Shown piece by piece: positions 52,878 to 62,965 of a DNA stretch of 64,000 bases. The notes under the pieces are model-generated. The model was given only the letters and a program-made list of their open reading frames with translations, made no database searches and had not been told where the DNA came from. The position numbers were made by a program, and so were the translations under genes. How positions within the stretch are numbered: position 1 is the first letter of the stretch; each line of letters opens with the position of its first letter. Source of the stretch: Neisseria sp. Marseille-Q5346 (GTDB lineage: Bacteria; Pseudomonadota; Gammaproteobacteria; Burkholderiales; Neisseriaceae); contig NZ_OX336253.1 in assembly GCF_946902045.1 (NCBI RefSeq), positions 496,001 through 560,000 on the forward strand, in the 5' to 3' direction.

Positions 52878-54284
52878 TCAAGCCTGTTTCAATTTTGCAT
52901 CGGCATCACGCAATGCAGTACGCAGACCTTCCTCGATAACCGGATGGTAGAACGGCATATCCAGCATTTGCGGAATCGTCATCTTCATTTGATGCGCCCA
53001 AGCCATCAAGTGTGCCAAATGTTCGGCAGCAGGGCCGACAACTTCCGCACCAATGAAACGGCCGGTCGCTTTCTCAGCATACAGACGCATATGGCCTTTG
53101 TTGACCAACATAACGCGGCTGCGGCCTTGGTTTCGGAAGGAAACTTCGCCGATTACAAACTCATCAGGTTGATATTTCGCCGCAACTTGCGCGTATTTCA
53201 AGCCGATAGTGGCAATTTGCGGACTGGTAAATACCACGCCGATTACGCTACGGCGCAAACCGCCCTCAATATTCGGGAAAATAGCGGCATTATGACCAGC
53301 AATTTTGCCCTGGTCGGAAGCTTCATGCAGCAGAGGCAATTGATTGGATGCATCGCCTGCGATAAAGATGTGCGGAATGCTGGTTTGCATGGTCAGCGGA
53401 TCGGCAACAGGTACACCGCGCGCATCTTTCTCGATAGTCAGGTTTTCCAAACCGATATTGTCCACATTCGGACGACGGCCTACGGCTGCCAGCATATATT
53501 CGGCAACGAACACACCTTTTTCGCCATCTTGTTCCCAATGAACTTCAACATTGCCTTCCGCATCCAGTTTGACTTCGGTTTTAGCGTCCAAATGCAAAGC
53601 CAACTCTTCGCCAAAAACAGCTTTGGCTTCTTCAGCAACAACAGGGTCGGAAATACCGCCAATAGCGCCTGCCACGCCAAAAATTTCAACTTTTACGCCT
53701 AAACGGTGCAAAGCCTGACCCAACTCTAAGCCGATTACACCAGGGCCGAATACGGCCACACTCTTAGGCAGGGTATCCCAAGAGAAAACATCATCATTCA
53801 CAATCAAGCGATCGCCCAAAACTTCCCACTGAGGGAAAATCACAGGGCGCGAACCTGTAGCAATCACAAAACTTTTTGCAGTAATTTGAGTATGGTCATC
53901 GATTTGGACGGTGTGTTCGTCAACAAATTTTGCCGTACCCATAATGCGCTTGTCGGCAGGCCACTCTTCTACATCGCTGACCACAAAACCGACAAAACGG
54001 TCGCGTTCGGATTTGACGCGTTGCATGACTTCTTCGCCGTTGACGACGATGCTGTCTTTGTCCAAATGCACGCCAAACGGATCGGTATGCAAAGCATGAT
54101 GGCGCGCTTCTGCGGCGGCAATCAAGAGTTTGGAAGGCATGCAGCCCACGCGCGCACAAGTTGTTCCGAATACATTGTTTTCAATCAGGTAAACATTGTC
54201 TGTATGAAGGCGGGCATTGCGAAATGCGCCCATACCGGCTGTACCGCCACCCAGTACCACCACATCTGCTTGAATCTTTTTCAT
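52878..54284 (-). CDS. Dihydrolipoyl dehydrogenase-like flavoprotein disulfide reductase
   Basis: 468 residues. FAD motif VVLGGGTAGMGA, redox disulfide GTTCARVGCMPSK (C-x4-C), NAD motif VFGPGVIGLELGQAL, IFIAGDAS, and a C-terminal active-site histidine as FYHPVIEEGLR. Standard E3 enzymes have HAHPTLSE at this point, so this is a divergent member of the family. No lipoyl-dependent dehydrogenase genes are adjacent. It could reduce another disulfide or quinone. The nearby gene is a thiol peroxidase fusion, which would fit a redox role. Confidence 0.85.
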   Translation of the reverse strand: MKKIQADVVVLGGGTAGMGAFRNARLHTDNVYLIENNVFGTTCARVGCMPSKLLIAAAEARHHALHTDPFGVHLDKDSIVVNGEEVMQRVKSERDRFVGFVVSDVEEWPADKRIMGTAKFVDEHTVQIDDHTQITAKSFVIATGSRPVIFPQWEVLGDRLIVNDDVFSWDTLPKSVAVFGPGVIGLELGQALHRLGVKVEIFGVAGAIGGISDPVVAEEAKAVFGEELALHLDAKTEVKLDAEGNVEVHWEQDGEKGVFVAEYMLAAVGRRPNVDNIGLENLTIEKDARGVPVADPLTMQTSIPHIFIAGDASNQLPLLHEASDQGKIAGHNAAIFPNIEGGLRRSVIGVVFTSPQIATIGLKYAQVAAKYQPDEFVIGEVSFRNQGRSRVMLVNKGHMRLYAEKATGRFIGAEVVGPAAEHLAHLMAWAHQMKMTIPQMLDMPFYHPVIEEGLRTALRDADAKLKQA

Positions 54285-54433
54285 AATTTATCCTTACTGT
54301 CTATATCCAAACCGATATTGCCATCAGGTTATCCGTTTTCAGACGGCCTAAACTTCATAAACTATCAAAATTTAAAAATCAATAGCCAATATCTAAATAT
54401 CGATTTAAAACAATAATCTCAAATTCTACTTGT

Positions 54434-54491
54434 AAATATAGAGTTATTCAGAACGCCGATTTGCAAACGTCGTCTGAATAACTCTATATTT
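54434..54491. repeat. 19-bp perfect inverted repeat around a variant DUS
   Basis: AAATATAGAGTTATTCAGA and TCTGAATAACTCTATATTT are perfect inverse copies with a 20-nt loop. The right arm overlaps a DUS variant CGTCGTCTGAA. An ordinary DUS follows at 54497. It probably forms a strong terminator for the Prx-Grx gene on the minus strand; a small mobile element end is the alternative. Confidence 0.7.
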
Positions 54492-54536
54492 GGTCTTTCA
54501 GACGGCCTTTTCAAGCCGTCTCAAGCATACAGGCAA

Positions 54537-55274
54537 TTAGTTTTTAGCCAAGTAAGCTTCCAAGTCTTCGCTGCCGCCGATATATTTGCCGCCGATGAAT
54601 ACTTGAGGAGCAGTCATCTTGCCGGTAATAGCGCGTACGGAAGTAACAGTTGCATCTTTGCCCAATACGATTTCTTCGTAAGACAAGCCTTTGTCTTGCA
54701 GCGCTTTTTTAGCTTTAGCGCAGAATTGGCAGCCAGGTTTGGTGAAGATGGCAACAGACTCTTGAGCTTTCCAGTCAGGAGCAATGTATTTCAACATAGT
54801 GTCAGCGTCAGACACTTTGAAAGGATCGCCTGGTTCTTCAGGTTCGATAAACATTTTTTCAACCACGCCGTCGTTAACCAGCATGGAGTAACGCCAAGAG
54901 CGTTTACCGAAGCCCAAGTCTTCTTTGTCAACCAACATGCCCATGCCTTCAGTGAATTCACCGTTGCCATCAGGGATCATGTAGATGTTGTCGGCTTCTT
55001 CTTCAGCAGCCCAAGCGTTCATTACGAAAGTGTCGTTTACAGATACGCAGTAGATTGCGTCAACACCGTTTTCTTTGAACGCACCAAACAATTCGTTGTA
55101 GCGTGGCAGGTGAGAAGAAGAGCAAGTTGGAGTAAATGCGCCAGGCAGAGAGAACACGACTACTTTTTTGCCTTTGAACAAATCATCAGTAGAAACATCT
55201 TTCCAAGTGTCGCCAACGCGAGTGTGGAATACTACGGAAGGTACTTTTTGACCGGTACGATCTTGCAAAGCCAT
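54537..55274 (-). CDS. Peroxiredoxin-glutaredoxin fusion
   Basis: 245 residues. Residues 1-160 are a Prx5-type peroxiredoxin with [17 protein letters not shown] (peroxidatic Cys). Residues from about 168 are a glutaredoxin with [14 protein letters not shown] (C-x2-C) and [15 protein letters not shown]. It reduces hydrogen peroxide and alkyl hydroperoxides using glutathione with no separate glutaredoxin. Such fusions are known in Neisseria and Haemophilus. TAAGGAGC precedes the ATG. Confidence 0.96.
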   Translation of the reverse strand: MALQDRTGQKVPSVVFHTRVGDTWKDVSTDDLFKGKKVVVFSLPGAFTPTCSSSHLPRYNELFGAFKENGVDAIYCVSVNDTFVMNAWAAEEEADNIYMIPDGNGEFTEGMGMLVDKEDLGFGKRSWRYSMLVNDGVVEKMFIEPEEPGDPFKVSDADTMLKYIAPDWKAQESVAIFTKPGCQFCAKAKKALQDKGLSYEEIVLGKDATVTSVRAITGKMTAPQVFIGGKYIGGSEDLEAYLAKN

Positions 55275-55355
55275 TTTTAAGCTCCTTAAAAATTCAGGTT
55301 TGAGAAATGAATCAATGCTTGCATTTTAATGCAGGCCTATCGATTTGTATAATTT

Positions 55356-55388
55356 ATAGTTCAAATAATATTAATTACATCAAACTAT
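55356..55388 (-). promoter_or_regulatory. Possible operator upstream of the Prx-Grx gene
   Basis: ATAGTT...AACTAT inverse ends 33 bp apart recall the outer ATAG/CTAT elements of OxyR sites (usually about 37 bp), about 80 bp before the start codon. Weak evidence. Confidence 0.25.
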
Positions 55389-55462
55389 CAATTTAATTAA
55401 ATCGAAAACAGCTGTTCTTCTAAATGAAGGCCATCTGAAATAAAACAAGTACCTGACTGAAA

Positions 55463-56248
55463 TTATTTTTTAGGTAAGGGCTGAACAGGCGAATCCGAAA
55501 CCACAATTTCGCCGATGGCTGTTTCCGCAATATCCTTCAAAGCATAGCGGTCTTTATCCGGCATATCTGTCGGTTTGTATTGAGGCGAGAAATCCAAACG
55601 GATACGAATTTTCTTCATAGAAACAATACGCCACAAAGACTGAAACAGGTTTACCTCCGCATAGGATGGCAGATCCGTCCGTTGTCCTTCGTCATCATAA
55701 TATCGCAAAGTTACCGCCTGAATCGGCGCTTTCGCATCAATAGCCGATTGGAACAGGGCAGCTTTAAACGGCAAAATACCCAAACCGGAAGAAGTGCGCG
55801 CCTCGGGGAAGAAGCTGACATTCTGCCCTGCTTTCAATGCCGCACAAATCGCCTGATTAATCGGCTCGACATCACGGCGGGAATTGCGGTTGATAAACAC
55901 CGTACCGGCATTTTTACCCATTTTCCCCAAAACCGGCCAGCCGCTGATTTCCTGTTTCGCAATAAAACTGCTTGGATAAACGGCACTCATGGCAAAAATA
56001 TCCAACCAAGACACATGGTTGGCTACCACCAAAGTACCGCTTACATTTCCTTGCGGCGGTACACCGATTTCTAATTCGATATCCAAAGCATCCAACGCAC
56101 CCTTTCCCAAAACAACCACAGCTTGATTGCGTTCCTCTGCATTGTTGCCATCGATGGCACGCAAATCCCGACCGGTTCTGAATAACCAAGCTGCCAAACG
56201 GCAAAGTCGGCTCAGACGTTTAAAAAAAGGAGCTTTTTGTTTAGACAT
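55463..56248 (-). CDS. nlaA: Lysophosphatidic acid acyltransferase (1-acylglycerol-3-phosphate acyltransferase)
   Basis: 261 residues of the PlsC family: NHVSWLD (H-x4-D), FINRNSRRD, and FPEARTSSG in place of the usual FPEGTRS, then an N-terminal hydrophobic helix for membrane association. It acylates lysophosphatidic acid in phospholipid synthesis. In meningococci nlaA lies beside the fpg/mutM gene, as here. The FPEAR form keeps the essential Glu and Arg. Confidence 0.88.
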   Translation of the reverse strand: MSKQKAPFFKRLSRLCRLAAWLFRTGRDLRAIDGNNAEERNQAVVVLGKGALDALDIELEIGVPPQGNVSGTLVVANHVSWLDIFAMSAVYPSSFIAKQEISGWPVLGKMGKNAGTVFINRNSRRDVEPINQAICAALKAGQNVSFFPEARTSSGLGILPFKAALFQSAIDAKAPIQAVTLRYYDDEGQRTDLPSYAEVNLFQSLWRIVSMKKIRIRLDFSPQYKPTDMPDKDRYALKDIAETAIGEIVVSDSPVQPLPKK

Positions 56249-56276
56249 AAAATTTCTTCTGTATGGTATTCATTAT

Positions 56277-56312
56277 TTTCAGACGGCCTCTGACATTTAA
56301 GGCCGTCTGAAA
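56277..56312 (-). repeat. DUS inverted pair between mutM and nlaA
   Basis: TTTCAGACGGCC and GGCCGTCTGAAA are opposed; a weak terminator at most, since there is no long T-run. Confidence 0.7.
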
Positions 56313-57140
56313 CTATTTCTGGCAATTTGGACAATAAAATGTTCCACGCTGCCCCAAAGTTTCTTTAAAAATCAACCCGCCACACTGAACGCAAGGCTCG
56401 TTATGACGGCCATAGACCGTATATTCCTGCTGGAAATAGCCGCTTTTTCCATCGCTATTAACGAAGTCTCGCAGCGTACTGCCGCCGGTTTCAATTGCCC
56501 TCAGCAGAACCGCTTTAATGGTTTTCACCAATAATGCGCATTCTTTCTTGCTCAGCTTATTCGCCGGACGCAATGGCGAAATACCCGCCTTAAACAGACT
56601 TTCATTCGCATAAATATTGCCAACACCAACCACCACCGCATTATCCATCAGCGCTAATTTGACTGCACGCTTTTGGGTTTTCAATTTCTGATACAGGTAA
56701 TTTGCATCAAAATCGTCCGAGAGCGGCTCCGGCCCCAGTTTTTCCAACAGCGGATGATGCTCGGCAATACCCTCATACCACAATACCGCACCAAATTTAC
56801 GCGGATCGTGATAACGCAATACGGTGCCGTCATCAAATACAAAATCTAAATGATCATGCTTATCCGGCGTGGCGATGCGCTCATCATCGGCGGTAAAAAT
56901 CCGCAAACTTCCGGACATACCCAAATGAATAAGTAAAATACCCGTTTCAAAAGTAATAATCAAATACTTCGCACGCCGGCTGCATGCCAAAACTTTGCGC
57001 CCGGCCAAAATTTGCACCAAGTTCGGATGGATAGGCCATCTCAATTTAAACTGGCGAATAATGACTTTTTCTATCTTTTTGCCATCAATATGCGGCGCGA
57101 TTCCGCGTAAAGTCGTTTCCACCTCAGGTAATTCAGGCAT
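56313..57140 (-). CDS. mutM: Formamidopyrimidine-DNA glycosylase
   Basis: 275 residues. The start at 57140 is fixed by chemistry: Pro2 of [13 protein letters not shown] is the catalytic nucleophile and must follow the initiator Met; the ATG three bases earlier would mask it. [13 protein letters not shown] and the C-terminal zinc finger [25 protein letters not shown] (four Cys) are intact. It excises 8-oxoguanine and formamidopyrimidines. GGAG lies seven bases upstream. Confidence 0.97.
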   Translation of the reverse strand: MPELPEVETTLRGIAPHIDGKKIEKVIIRQFKLRWPIHPNLVQILAGRKVLACSRRAKYLIITFETGILLIHLGMSGSLRIFTADDERIATPDKHDHLDFVFDDGTVLRYHDPRKFGAVLWYEGIAEHHPLLEKLGPEPLSDDFDANYLYQKLKTQKRAVKLALMDNAVVVGVGNIYANESLFKAGISPLRPANKLSKKECALLVKTIKAVLLRAIETGGSTLRDFVNSDGKSGYFQQEYTVYGRHNEPCVQCGGLIFKETLGQRGTFYCPNCQK

Positions 57141-57183
57141 CATTATTCTCCAAATTAATCATTATATATAGGCCGTCTGAAAA

Positions 57184-57828
57184 CTATTCGGCCAAACGTG
57201 CCGTACTTAAAGCAACCGTATTGCCATCAAATGCAGATTCCAATTCAGGCAAAGGATGGACACCAATTAAATGTTTCGTTAAAACCACACCATACACTGC
57301 CGCACACTGCGGCCACCACCTATCCCCCGCCTTTTCCATAAACCGCCAAAACTTCAAAGCAGAAAGCGAATTCACAGCAGGCAGATAATCCATAAACTGC
57401 CCATATTCCATTTCAAAACCAATATCCGCAATTTTTCGTTTCAGCTCAGCCAAAGCCAAGCATTGAGATTTCAAAGGCAGCTTTTCCCCATCAAACCAAG
57501 AGCTCAACCCCCACAAAGATTTAGGGTTGAACCCCGTTAAAATCAACCTGCCTTCAGGTTTTAATATCCTAAACGCCTCTTGCAACACCAAATCTGCAGA
57601 TGAAACTTCCAAAAGATGGGGCATCAATAACACATCCACGGAATGCGTTTCAAATGCCAACATTTCAGCATCCATCCGCACATCGCGAGGCACTACAAGC
57701 ATGTTTTCAGACGGCCTCTGCCATACACCGCCCAATTGAACCGCTACCTGCCTATTCAAATACTGCAAATACCGTCTGAAAAAATCCGCCTCTTTTTGAG
57801 CAAGATATTGCCCCATTGGCGTTTGCAT
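57184..57828 (-). CDS. SAM-dependent methyltransferase (class I)
   Basis: 214 residues. The start at 57828 (MQTPMGQYL) has GGAAG just upstream. The fold is a methyltransferase type 11: VLLMPHLLEVSSADLVLQEAFRILKPEGRLILTGFNP is the conserved post-motif region, whereas the usual glycine-rich motif I is replaced by LGGVWQRPSENMLVVP, partly encoded by a DUS (RPSE). Weak motif I means the substrate and even activity are uncertain. Confidence 0.75.
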   Translation of the reverse strand: MQTPMGQYLAQKEADFFRRYLQYLNRQVAVQLGGVWQRPSENMLVVPRDVRMDAEMLAFETHSVDVLLMPHLLEVSSADLVLQEAFRILKPEGRLILTGFNPKSLWGLSSWFDGEKLPLKSQCLALAELKRKIADIGFEMEYGQFMDYLPAVNSLSALKFWRFMEKAGDRWWPQCAAVYGVVLTKHLIGVHPLPELESAFDGNTVALSTARLAE

Positions 57829-57999
57829 AAAAAAAACTTCCACTAAAGGCTCCCCTATGCATCCCGACTTGTGTGACAGAATTTTAACACCACGGCCACA
57901 TCACACAAGCAAATTCCCTGCTCGACTTGACGTTTAAATGCTGAAACGATACTATCAAAAAGACGAAATTTTATTATATATTTGATAACTTTATTTACT

Positions 58000-60108
58000 A
58001 TGGCAAAACTAAAAACCATCGCTCTGACCGTTTCAAGCCTATCGGCGGTTTCCGCCACAGCCTATGCGCAAAACGCTACGCCCAACCAAGTCGGCATGGC
58101 CATGATGCGCCTCAACTCCGCCCTGCTCGATCAAGCCAAAGCACAAACCTTCGGCTCCGGCAGCTTATGGGCATCGTTGCGTAAAGACTTCCGCATCAAC
58201 GAAGTCAACACAGAACTGGTTCGCCGCCATGAAAACAAATTTGCTGCAAACAGCGCATATTTCGACCGCACCATCTCCCGCAGTAAACCTTATATGTACC
58301 ATATTGCCAATGAAGTTAAAAAACGCAATATGCCCGCCGAAATTGCTTTGCTGCCTTTCATTGAAAGCGCATTCGTAACCAAAGCCAAATCACACGTCGG
58401 CGCATCCGGCCTGTGGCAATTTATGCCGGCTACCGGCCGCCACTTCGGCTTGGAAAAAACACCTTTGTATGACGGCCGCCACGATATTTACGCCGCTACC
58501 GATGCCGCACTGAACTATCTGCAATACCTGCACGGCATGTTCGGCGACTGGTCTTTGGCCCTTGCCGCTTACAACTGGGGCGAAGGTAACGTCGGCCGCG
58601 CCGTAAACCGCGCCCGTGCGCAAGGTTTGGAGCCGACATACGAAAACCTGCGTATGCCGAACGAAACACGCAACTACGTTCCCAAACTTTTGGCCGTCCG
58701 CAATATCGTTGCCAATCCGCAAACCTTCGGTATGAATATCAGCGAAATCAGCAATCAGCCGTATTTCAAATCTGTCAGCATCGACAAACCTATTGATAAC
58801 AGCACAATTGCTCGTTTTGCAAACATCAGCGAAAGCGAACTGTTGGCACTCAACCCAGGTTTCAATGCCCCGGTATTCATCCCTAAAAATAACCGTCGCC
58901 TGTTGTTGCCGGTTTCTGCGGTTTCCGCATTTGAGAAGAACTACCGCAATGCTAATCCAGATACCCTGATGTCTTGGGATATTTATACTTCTTTGGGTAA
59001 CAAAAAGCTTAATGCCATCGCCAACGATACCGGCATGAGCGTAGCCGAACTCAAGCGCCTCAACGGCCTAAGCGGTAGCGCCATTTCTGAAGGCCGCAGC
59101 ATTTTGGTGGCTAAAAACTCAGCTACCCAGAGTCAAGACATTATTAACTTTATCGACAAAGACAATACTCCGGATACTTACCAATCCAATATGCCGGCTA
59201 TGTCTCCAATTATTGCTTCCAGCGTAGCAGAACCGGTTAAAGTTGCTCAAACTACCGTGACCAATATTGTTGCTCCTGTTGTTCCACAGTCTAGCAAACC
59301 GGTTGACTTTATTGCACGCAGCAAAACTGAAAACGTTACTTCCGTAGTGGTAACAGAAGCCAAAGCCCAACCTCAAGTTGCAAATGCGGAAGTGCCTGCT
59401 CCAGTTGCAGCCATGACCCATGCGACTACCGAGACCATTGCTAAAAATGTTACAGAAGCACCCAAATCAGCCATCCCTGCAGACTTGACCGCGCCGACTG
59501 TTGCCGCAAACGATGTAGCCACTACTCCTGTAGTTGAAACTGTTGCCGCTGCGCCGGCGCAAGAAGAGCATGACGACCTGATGGCATTGGTACAAAACCG
59601 ACCGGCAGAGGAATCTTCAGCAACTGTTGCCGAGACCACACCGGAGAACAAACAAGTTCAAACTGTTGTTACTGCTGAAAGCGCTCGTGCCGCACGTATC
59701 GCAGCTAATACCGCTAAACAACAACAACGCATCAATGCGCGTCTTGCCCGTGTAAATGGCCAACAAAACACACAAACTGCAGCACTTGCAGCAGGCACAC
59801 ACCGCGTGGAAGATGGCGATACATTGTTTAACATCTCCAAACGTTACAACTTGAGCGTAGCCGATTTGATTATTGCCAACAACATTAAAGGCAACAATAT
59901 CAAAAAAGGCCAAATCCTCCGTGTTACAGCTGCTCCGGCAAAAGTCCGCGGCAACCCGATTCAAAACGTTTCCTACACTGTACGCAAAGGCGATACTTTG
60001 AACACCATTGCCAGCCATTTCAATGTTGATGTTAATGATATTCGTCGTTGGAACCGCAATACCCGTACTGTGACCCCTGGTCAACGTTTAAAACTGATGG
60101 GTAGCTAA
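58000..60108 (+). CDS. mltD: Membrane-bound lytic murein transglycosylase D-like, with LysM repeats
   Basis: 702 residues: signal sequence ending near AYAQN, an SLT family 1 domain with LPFIESAFVTKAKSHVGASGLWQFMPATGRHFGL (catalytic Glu) and LAAYNWGEGNVGRA, a long Ala/Val/Thr/Pro-rich linker (about 390-600), and two clear C-terminal LysM modules (HRVEDGDTLFNISKRYNLSVADLI and YTVRKGDTLNTIASHFNVDVNDI), plus a degenerate one near 325-370. It cleaves peptidoglycan in the periplasm. No lipobox is visible, unlike E. coli MltD. The gonococcal equivalent may be LtgE. Confidence 0.92.
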   Translation: MAKLKTIALTVSSLSAVSATAYAQNATPNQVGMAMMRLNSALLDQAKAQTFGSGSLWASLRKDFRINEVNTELVRRHENKFAANSAYFDRTISRSKPYMYHIANEVKKRNMPAEIALLPFIESAFVTKAKSHVGASGLWQFMPATGRHFGLEKTPLYDGRHDIYAATDAALNYLQYLHGMFGDWSLALAAYNWGEGNVGRAVNRARAQGLEPTYENLRMPNETRNYVPKLLAVRNIVANPQTFGMNISEISNQPYFKSVSIDKPIDNSTIARFANISESELLALNPGFNAPVFIPKNNRRLLLPVSAVSAFEKNYRNANPDTLMSWDIYTSLGNKKLNAIANDTGMSVAELKRLNGLSGSAISEGRSILVAKNSATQSQDIINFIDKDNTPDTYQSNMPAMSPIIASSVAEPVKVAQTTVTNIVAPVVPQSSKPVDFIARSKTENVTSVVVTEAKAQPQVANAEVPAPVAAMTHATTETIAKNVTEAPKSAIPADLTAPTVAANDVATTPVVETVAAAPAQEEHDDLMALVQNRPAEESSATVAETTPENKQVQTVVTAESARAARIAANTAKQQQRINARLARVNGQQNTQTAALAAGTHRVEDGDTLFNISKRYNLSVADLIIANNIKGNNIKKGQILRVTAAPAKVRGNPIQNVSYTVRKGDTLNTIASHFNVDVNDIRRWNRNTRTVTPGQRLKLMGS

Positions 60109-60120
60109 TACTTACTTCAA

Positions 60121-60155
60121 AAAAAGGCCGTCTGAAAGATTCAGACGGCCTTTTT
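60121..60155 (+). terminator. DUS inverted-repeat terminator after mltD
   Basis: AAAAAGGCCGTCTGAA and TTCAGACGGCCTTTTT. Confidence 0.9.
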
Positions 60156-60243
60156 CTTGATGATAGATACTCAAGTTAATGTTTGATAACAAACAGAATG
60201 GTCTTTACTTAAAGATAAAAATATTTTTTGAAAATTACTGTAT

Positions 60244-60272
60244 AAAAAAAAGAGTGTGCAAAAACACACTCT
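60244..60272 (-). terminator. Intrinsic terminator of the ferredoxin-reductase gene
   Basis: On the minus strand AGAGTGTG and CACACTCT pair and are followed by eight T; not DUS-based. Confidence 0.85.
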
Positions 60273-60348
60273 CTTCTTCAAACGAATTGTCGTCAAACTC
60301 TATGCTTAATACCCTTATCCAAACATATGAATTCCGTAAAATATATTC

Positions 60349-61353
60349 CTATGCCGGTGAAAAAGCATCACAGAAAAAGGCATCTTCCGGTAAAGCGCAT
60401 TTTTGAGTAAGTAAACCATGTGCACTTTCGGTCATCTCTGGTGATCCGCAAGCATAAACTTCATATTGGCCCAAATCAGGATAATTTTGCGCAGCAACAT
60501 CTTGCACATAGCCATTCTCCCCTTTCCAATCGGAATCAGGCTTAGAAAGAACCGGCGAGAATTTCGCATTTTTCAGACGGCCTATTAATGCTTCGGCTTC
60601 TTCCAATGCGTACAGATCCGCCTGCTGACGTGCTCCCCAGTAGAAATGAACCTGACGTTCGCTATTCTGATAAATCAAATCAAGCAAAATGCTGCGGATA
60701 GGGGCATAACCTGTACCCGTTGCCAACAAAACAATCGGTTTATCGCTGCCTTTTTGCAAAGTAAACGTACCCAATGGACCTTTAACACGGACAATACCTT
60801 TTTCTTTGATTTTAGGCTCGGCACCAAAAATCATTTCTGAGCATACGCCGTTTTCACGTTTGCGGATATGCAATTCCAAAATGCCTTCCTGGTCAGGCGA
60901 ATTGGCGATTGAATAGCTGCGGCTGATATTGCCAGGAAGCAGCAAATCAATATATTGTCCAGCATAAAATACAAATGACGGCGCTTTAGGCAAAGCCAAT
61001 CGCAACAAAGCAACATCATGTTTGAGTTCAATCGTTTCAATGCGTACAGGCAAAGTGCGCACCGGCAAAGCATTCGGATTAAACCCAGGCACATTGATTT
61101 TGAGGTCGCTCTTCGCAGTAGTGCAACACAATAACACTTTACCCTGCACTTTTTCTTCTGTGCTGATGGCTTTATCAATATGATCGCCCATCTCAAATTC
61201 ACCACTCATCAACTCGGCCTTACATTGTCCGCAAGCACCGCTTTTACAAGAATGAGGCAGATTTAAATTCTGACGGGTCGCGGCAGCAAGAACGGTTTCA
61301 TCCTCGTTTGCCGTAAATGTGATTTCATCTGATAAGGTAATAGTATGTGTCAT
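60349..61353 (-). CDS. Ferredoxin-NAD(P)H reductase-like oxidoreductase (2Fe-2S plus FNR domains)
   Basis: 334 residues. The N-terminal 2Fe-2S ferredoxin has CKSGACGQCKAEL and a distant LLCCTTA (four Cys). The FAD domain has RSYSIANSP and the NAD domain LLATGTGYAPIRSI and YACGSPEM. This order is found in CDP-6-deoxy-glucoseen reductase and in phenol/toluate oxygenase reductases; in Neisseria there is no nearby oxygenase, so it likely feeds electrons to an unknown acceptor. An internal DUS lies in the frame near 60570. Confidence 0.88.
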   Translation of the reverse strand: MTHTITLSDEITFTANEDETVLAAATRQNLNLPHSCKSGACGQCKAELMSGEFEMGDHIDKAISTEEKVQGKVLLCCTTAKSDLKINVPGFNPNALPVRTLPVRIETIELKHDVALLRLALPKAPSFVFYAGQYIDLLLPGNISRSYSIANSPDQEGILELHIRKRENGVCSEMIFGAEPKIKEKGIVRVKGPLGTFTLQKGSDKPIVLLATGTGYAPIRSILLDLIYQNSERQVHFYWGARQQADLYALEEAEALIGRLKNAKFSPVLSKPDSDWKGENGYVQDVAAQNYPDLGQYEVYACGSPEMTESAHGLLTQKCALPEDAFFCDAFSPA

Positions 61354-61383
61354 GGTATTTAGAATAATTTTAGAATTAAAAAT

Positions 61384-61421
61384 AAAGGCCGTCTGAAAAA
61401 TAAGACCTATTTTTCAGACGG
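61384..61421 (-). terminator. DUS inverted-repeat terminator after gatB
   Basis: TAAAGGCCGTCTGAAAAA and TTTTTCAGACGGCC. Confidence 0.85.
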
Positions 61422-61434
61422 CCCGTCCTATCTA

Positions 61435-62865
61435 TCAAGCTAATTTGGCTTTAATCAACTCTTGAACTTGAGCCGGATTGGCCTTGCCTTTACTTGCTTT
61501 CATCACTTGGCCGACAATCGCATTCAAGGCTTTTTCATTGCCGGAACGGAATTGCTCAATGGCTTTCGCATTGTTTGCCAACACTTCGTCCACCATCGCT
61601 TCAATTGCACCAGTGTCAGTAATTTGTTGCAAACCATGTTTCTCGATGATTTCGGCAATACCTGCTTCAGGCTCAGCCCACATTGCTTCAAAAGCTTTTT
61701 TCGCCAGTTTACTGCTTAATGTTCCATCCGCAACTTTAGCAACCAACTCGGCAAGGCGTGGAGCTGTAATCGGGCTTTCAGCCAATTCCAAACCTTCTTT
61801 GTTCAAGATAGCGGCAAGCTCCCCGTTCATCCAGTTCGCCGTCAATTTACCTTGGCCGCAGGCTTTGGCTGCTTCTTCAAAATAGGCAGCTTGGGCGCGG
61901 CTGGCAGTCAACAGGCGCGCATCATAGTCAGACACACCGTAATCGGCAACAAAACGCGCCGCCATTTCATACGGCAATTCAGGCATTTGCTCTTTGGCTT
62001 TCTGCAATTGGCCGTCTGAAATAATGACCGGTAGCAAATCTGGATCTGGGAAATAGCGGTAATCGTGCGCATCTTCTTTCAAACGCATCACACGGGTTTC
62101 ACCTTTTTCAGGGTCAAACAACATGGTTGCCTGCTGTACTTTACCGCCGTCTTCCAAGATTTCAATTTGCGCTTCTACTTCATAATTGATGGCTTGTTCC
62201 AAGAAGCGGAAAGAGTTGAGGTTTTTGATTTCACGGCGTGTGCCGAACTCCGCCTGACCTTTGGGACGTACAGAAACGTTGGCATCAACGCGGAACGAGC
62301 CTTCCGCCATATTACCGTCACAAATATCCAGCCAAGTCACCAAACCGTGCAACGCTTTAGCATATGCCACAGCTTCGGCTGCGGAACGCATTTCAGGCTC
62401 GGAGACAACTTCCAACAAAGGCGTACCGGCACGGTTCAAGTCGATACCGGTAGCACCGTTCAAACCTTCATGTACGGATTTACCCGCATCTTCTTCCATG
62501 TGCGCACGGGTAACATTGATGGTTTTAACCTCATCGCCCACCACGATTTCCAGTTTGCCGTGTTCAACAATCGGCAAATCCAACTGACTGATTTGATAGC
62601 CTTTCGGCAAATCAGGATAGAAATAGTTTTTACGGTCAAACACGTTTTTCTGATTGATTTTCGCATCCAAAGCCAAACCGAGTTTGATGGCTTTTTCGAC
62701 GACTTCGCGGTTCATTACCGGCAATACGCCCGGCAACGCACACTCAACCACGCTGGCGTGGGCATTAGGCTCGGCACCGAATGCAGTGGATGCGCCGCTG
62801 AAGATTTTGGATTGGGTGTTGAGTTGGACGTGGATTTCCAGTCCGATTACGGTTTCCCAAGTCAT
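61435..62865 (-). CDS. gatB: Aspartyl/glutamyl-tRNA amidotransferase subunit B
   Basis: 476 residues. Diagnostic blocks are [73 protein letters not shown] and the C-terminal tail domain [24 protein letters not shown]. It activates and amidates Glu-tRNA(Gln) and Asp-tRNA(Asn) with GatA and GatC, whose genes are not in the window. Confidence 0.98.
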   Translation of the reverse strand: MTWETVIGLEIHVQLNTQSKIFSGASTAFGAEPNAHASVVECALPGVLPVMNREVVEKAIKLGLALDAKINQKNVFDRKNYFYPDLPKGYQISQLDLPIVEHGKLEIVVGDEVKTINVTRAHMEEDAGKSVHEGLNGATGIDLNRAGTPLLEVVSEPEMRSAAEAVAYAKALHGLVTWLDICDGNMAEGSFRVDANVSVRPKGQAEFGTRREIKNLNSFRFLEQAINYEVEAQIEILEDGGKVQQATMLFDPEKGETRVMRLKEDAHDYRYFPDPDLLPVIISDGQLQKAKEQMPELPYEMAARFVADYGVSDYDARLLTASRAQAAYFEEAAKACGQGKLTANWMNGELAAILNKEGLELAESPITAPRLAELVAKVADGTLSSKLAKKAFEAMWAEPEAGIAEIIEKHGLQQITDTGAIEAMVDEVLANNAKAIEQFRSGNEKALNAIVGQVMKASKGKANPAQVQELIKAKLA

Positions 62866-62965
62866 AAGGGTCTTTCTGTCGAAAAAAAGTTAATCGGTTA
62901 AATGAGTGATTCGTTTTTCAGACGGCCTGAATAAAAAACCATAACAGGCCGTCTGTAAGATAAGT

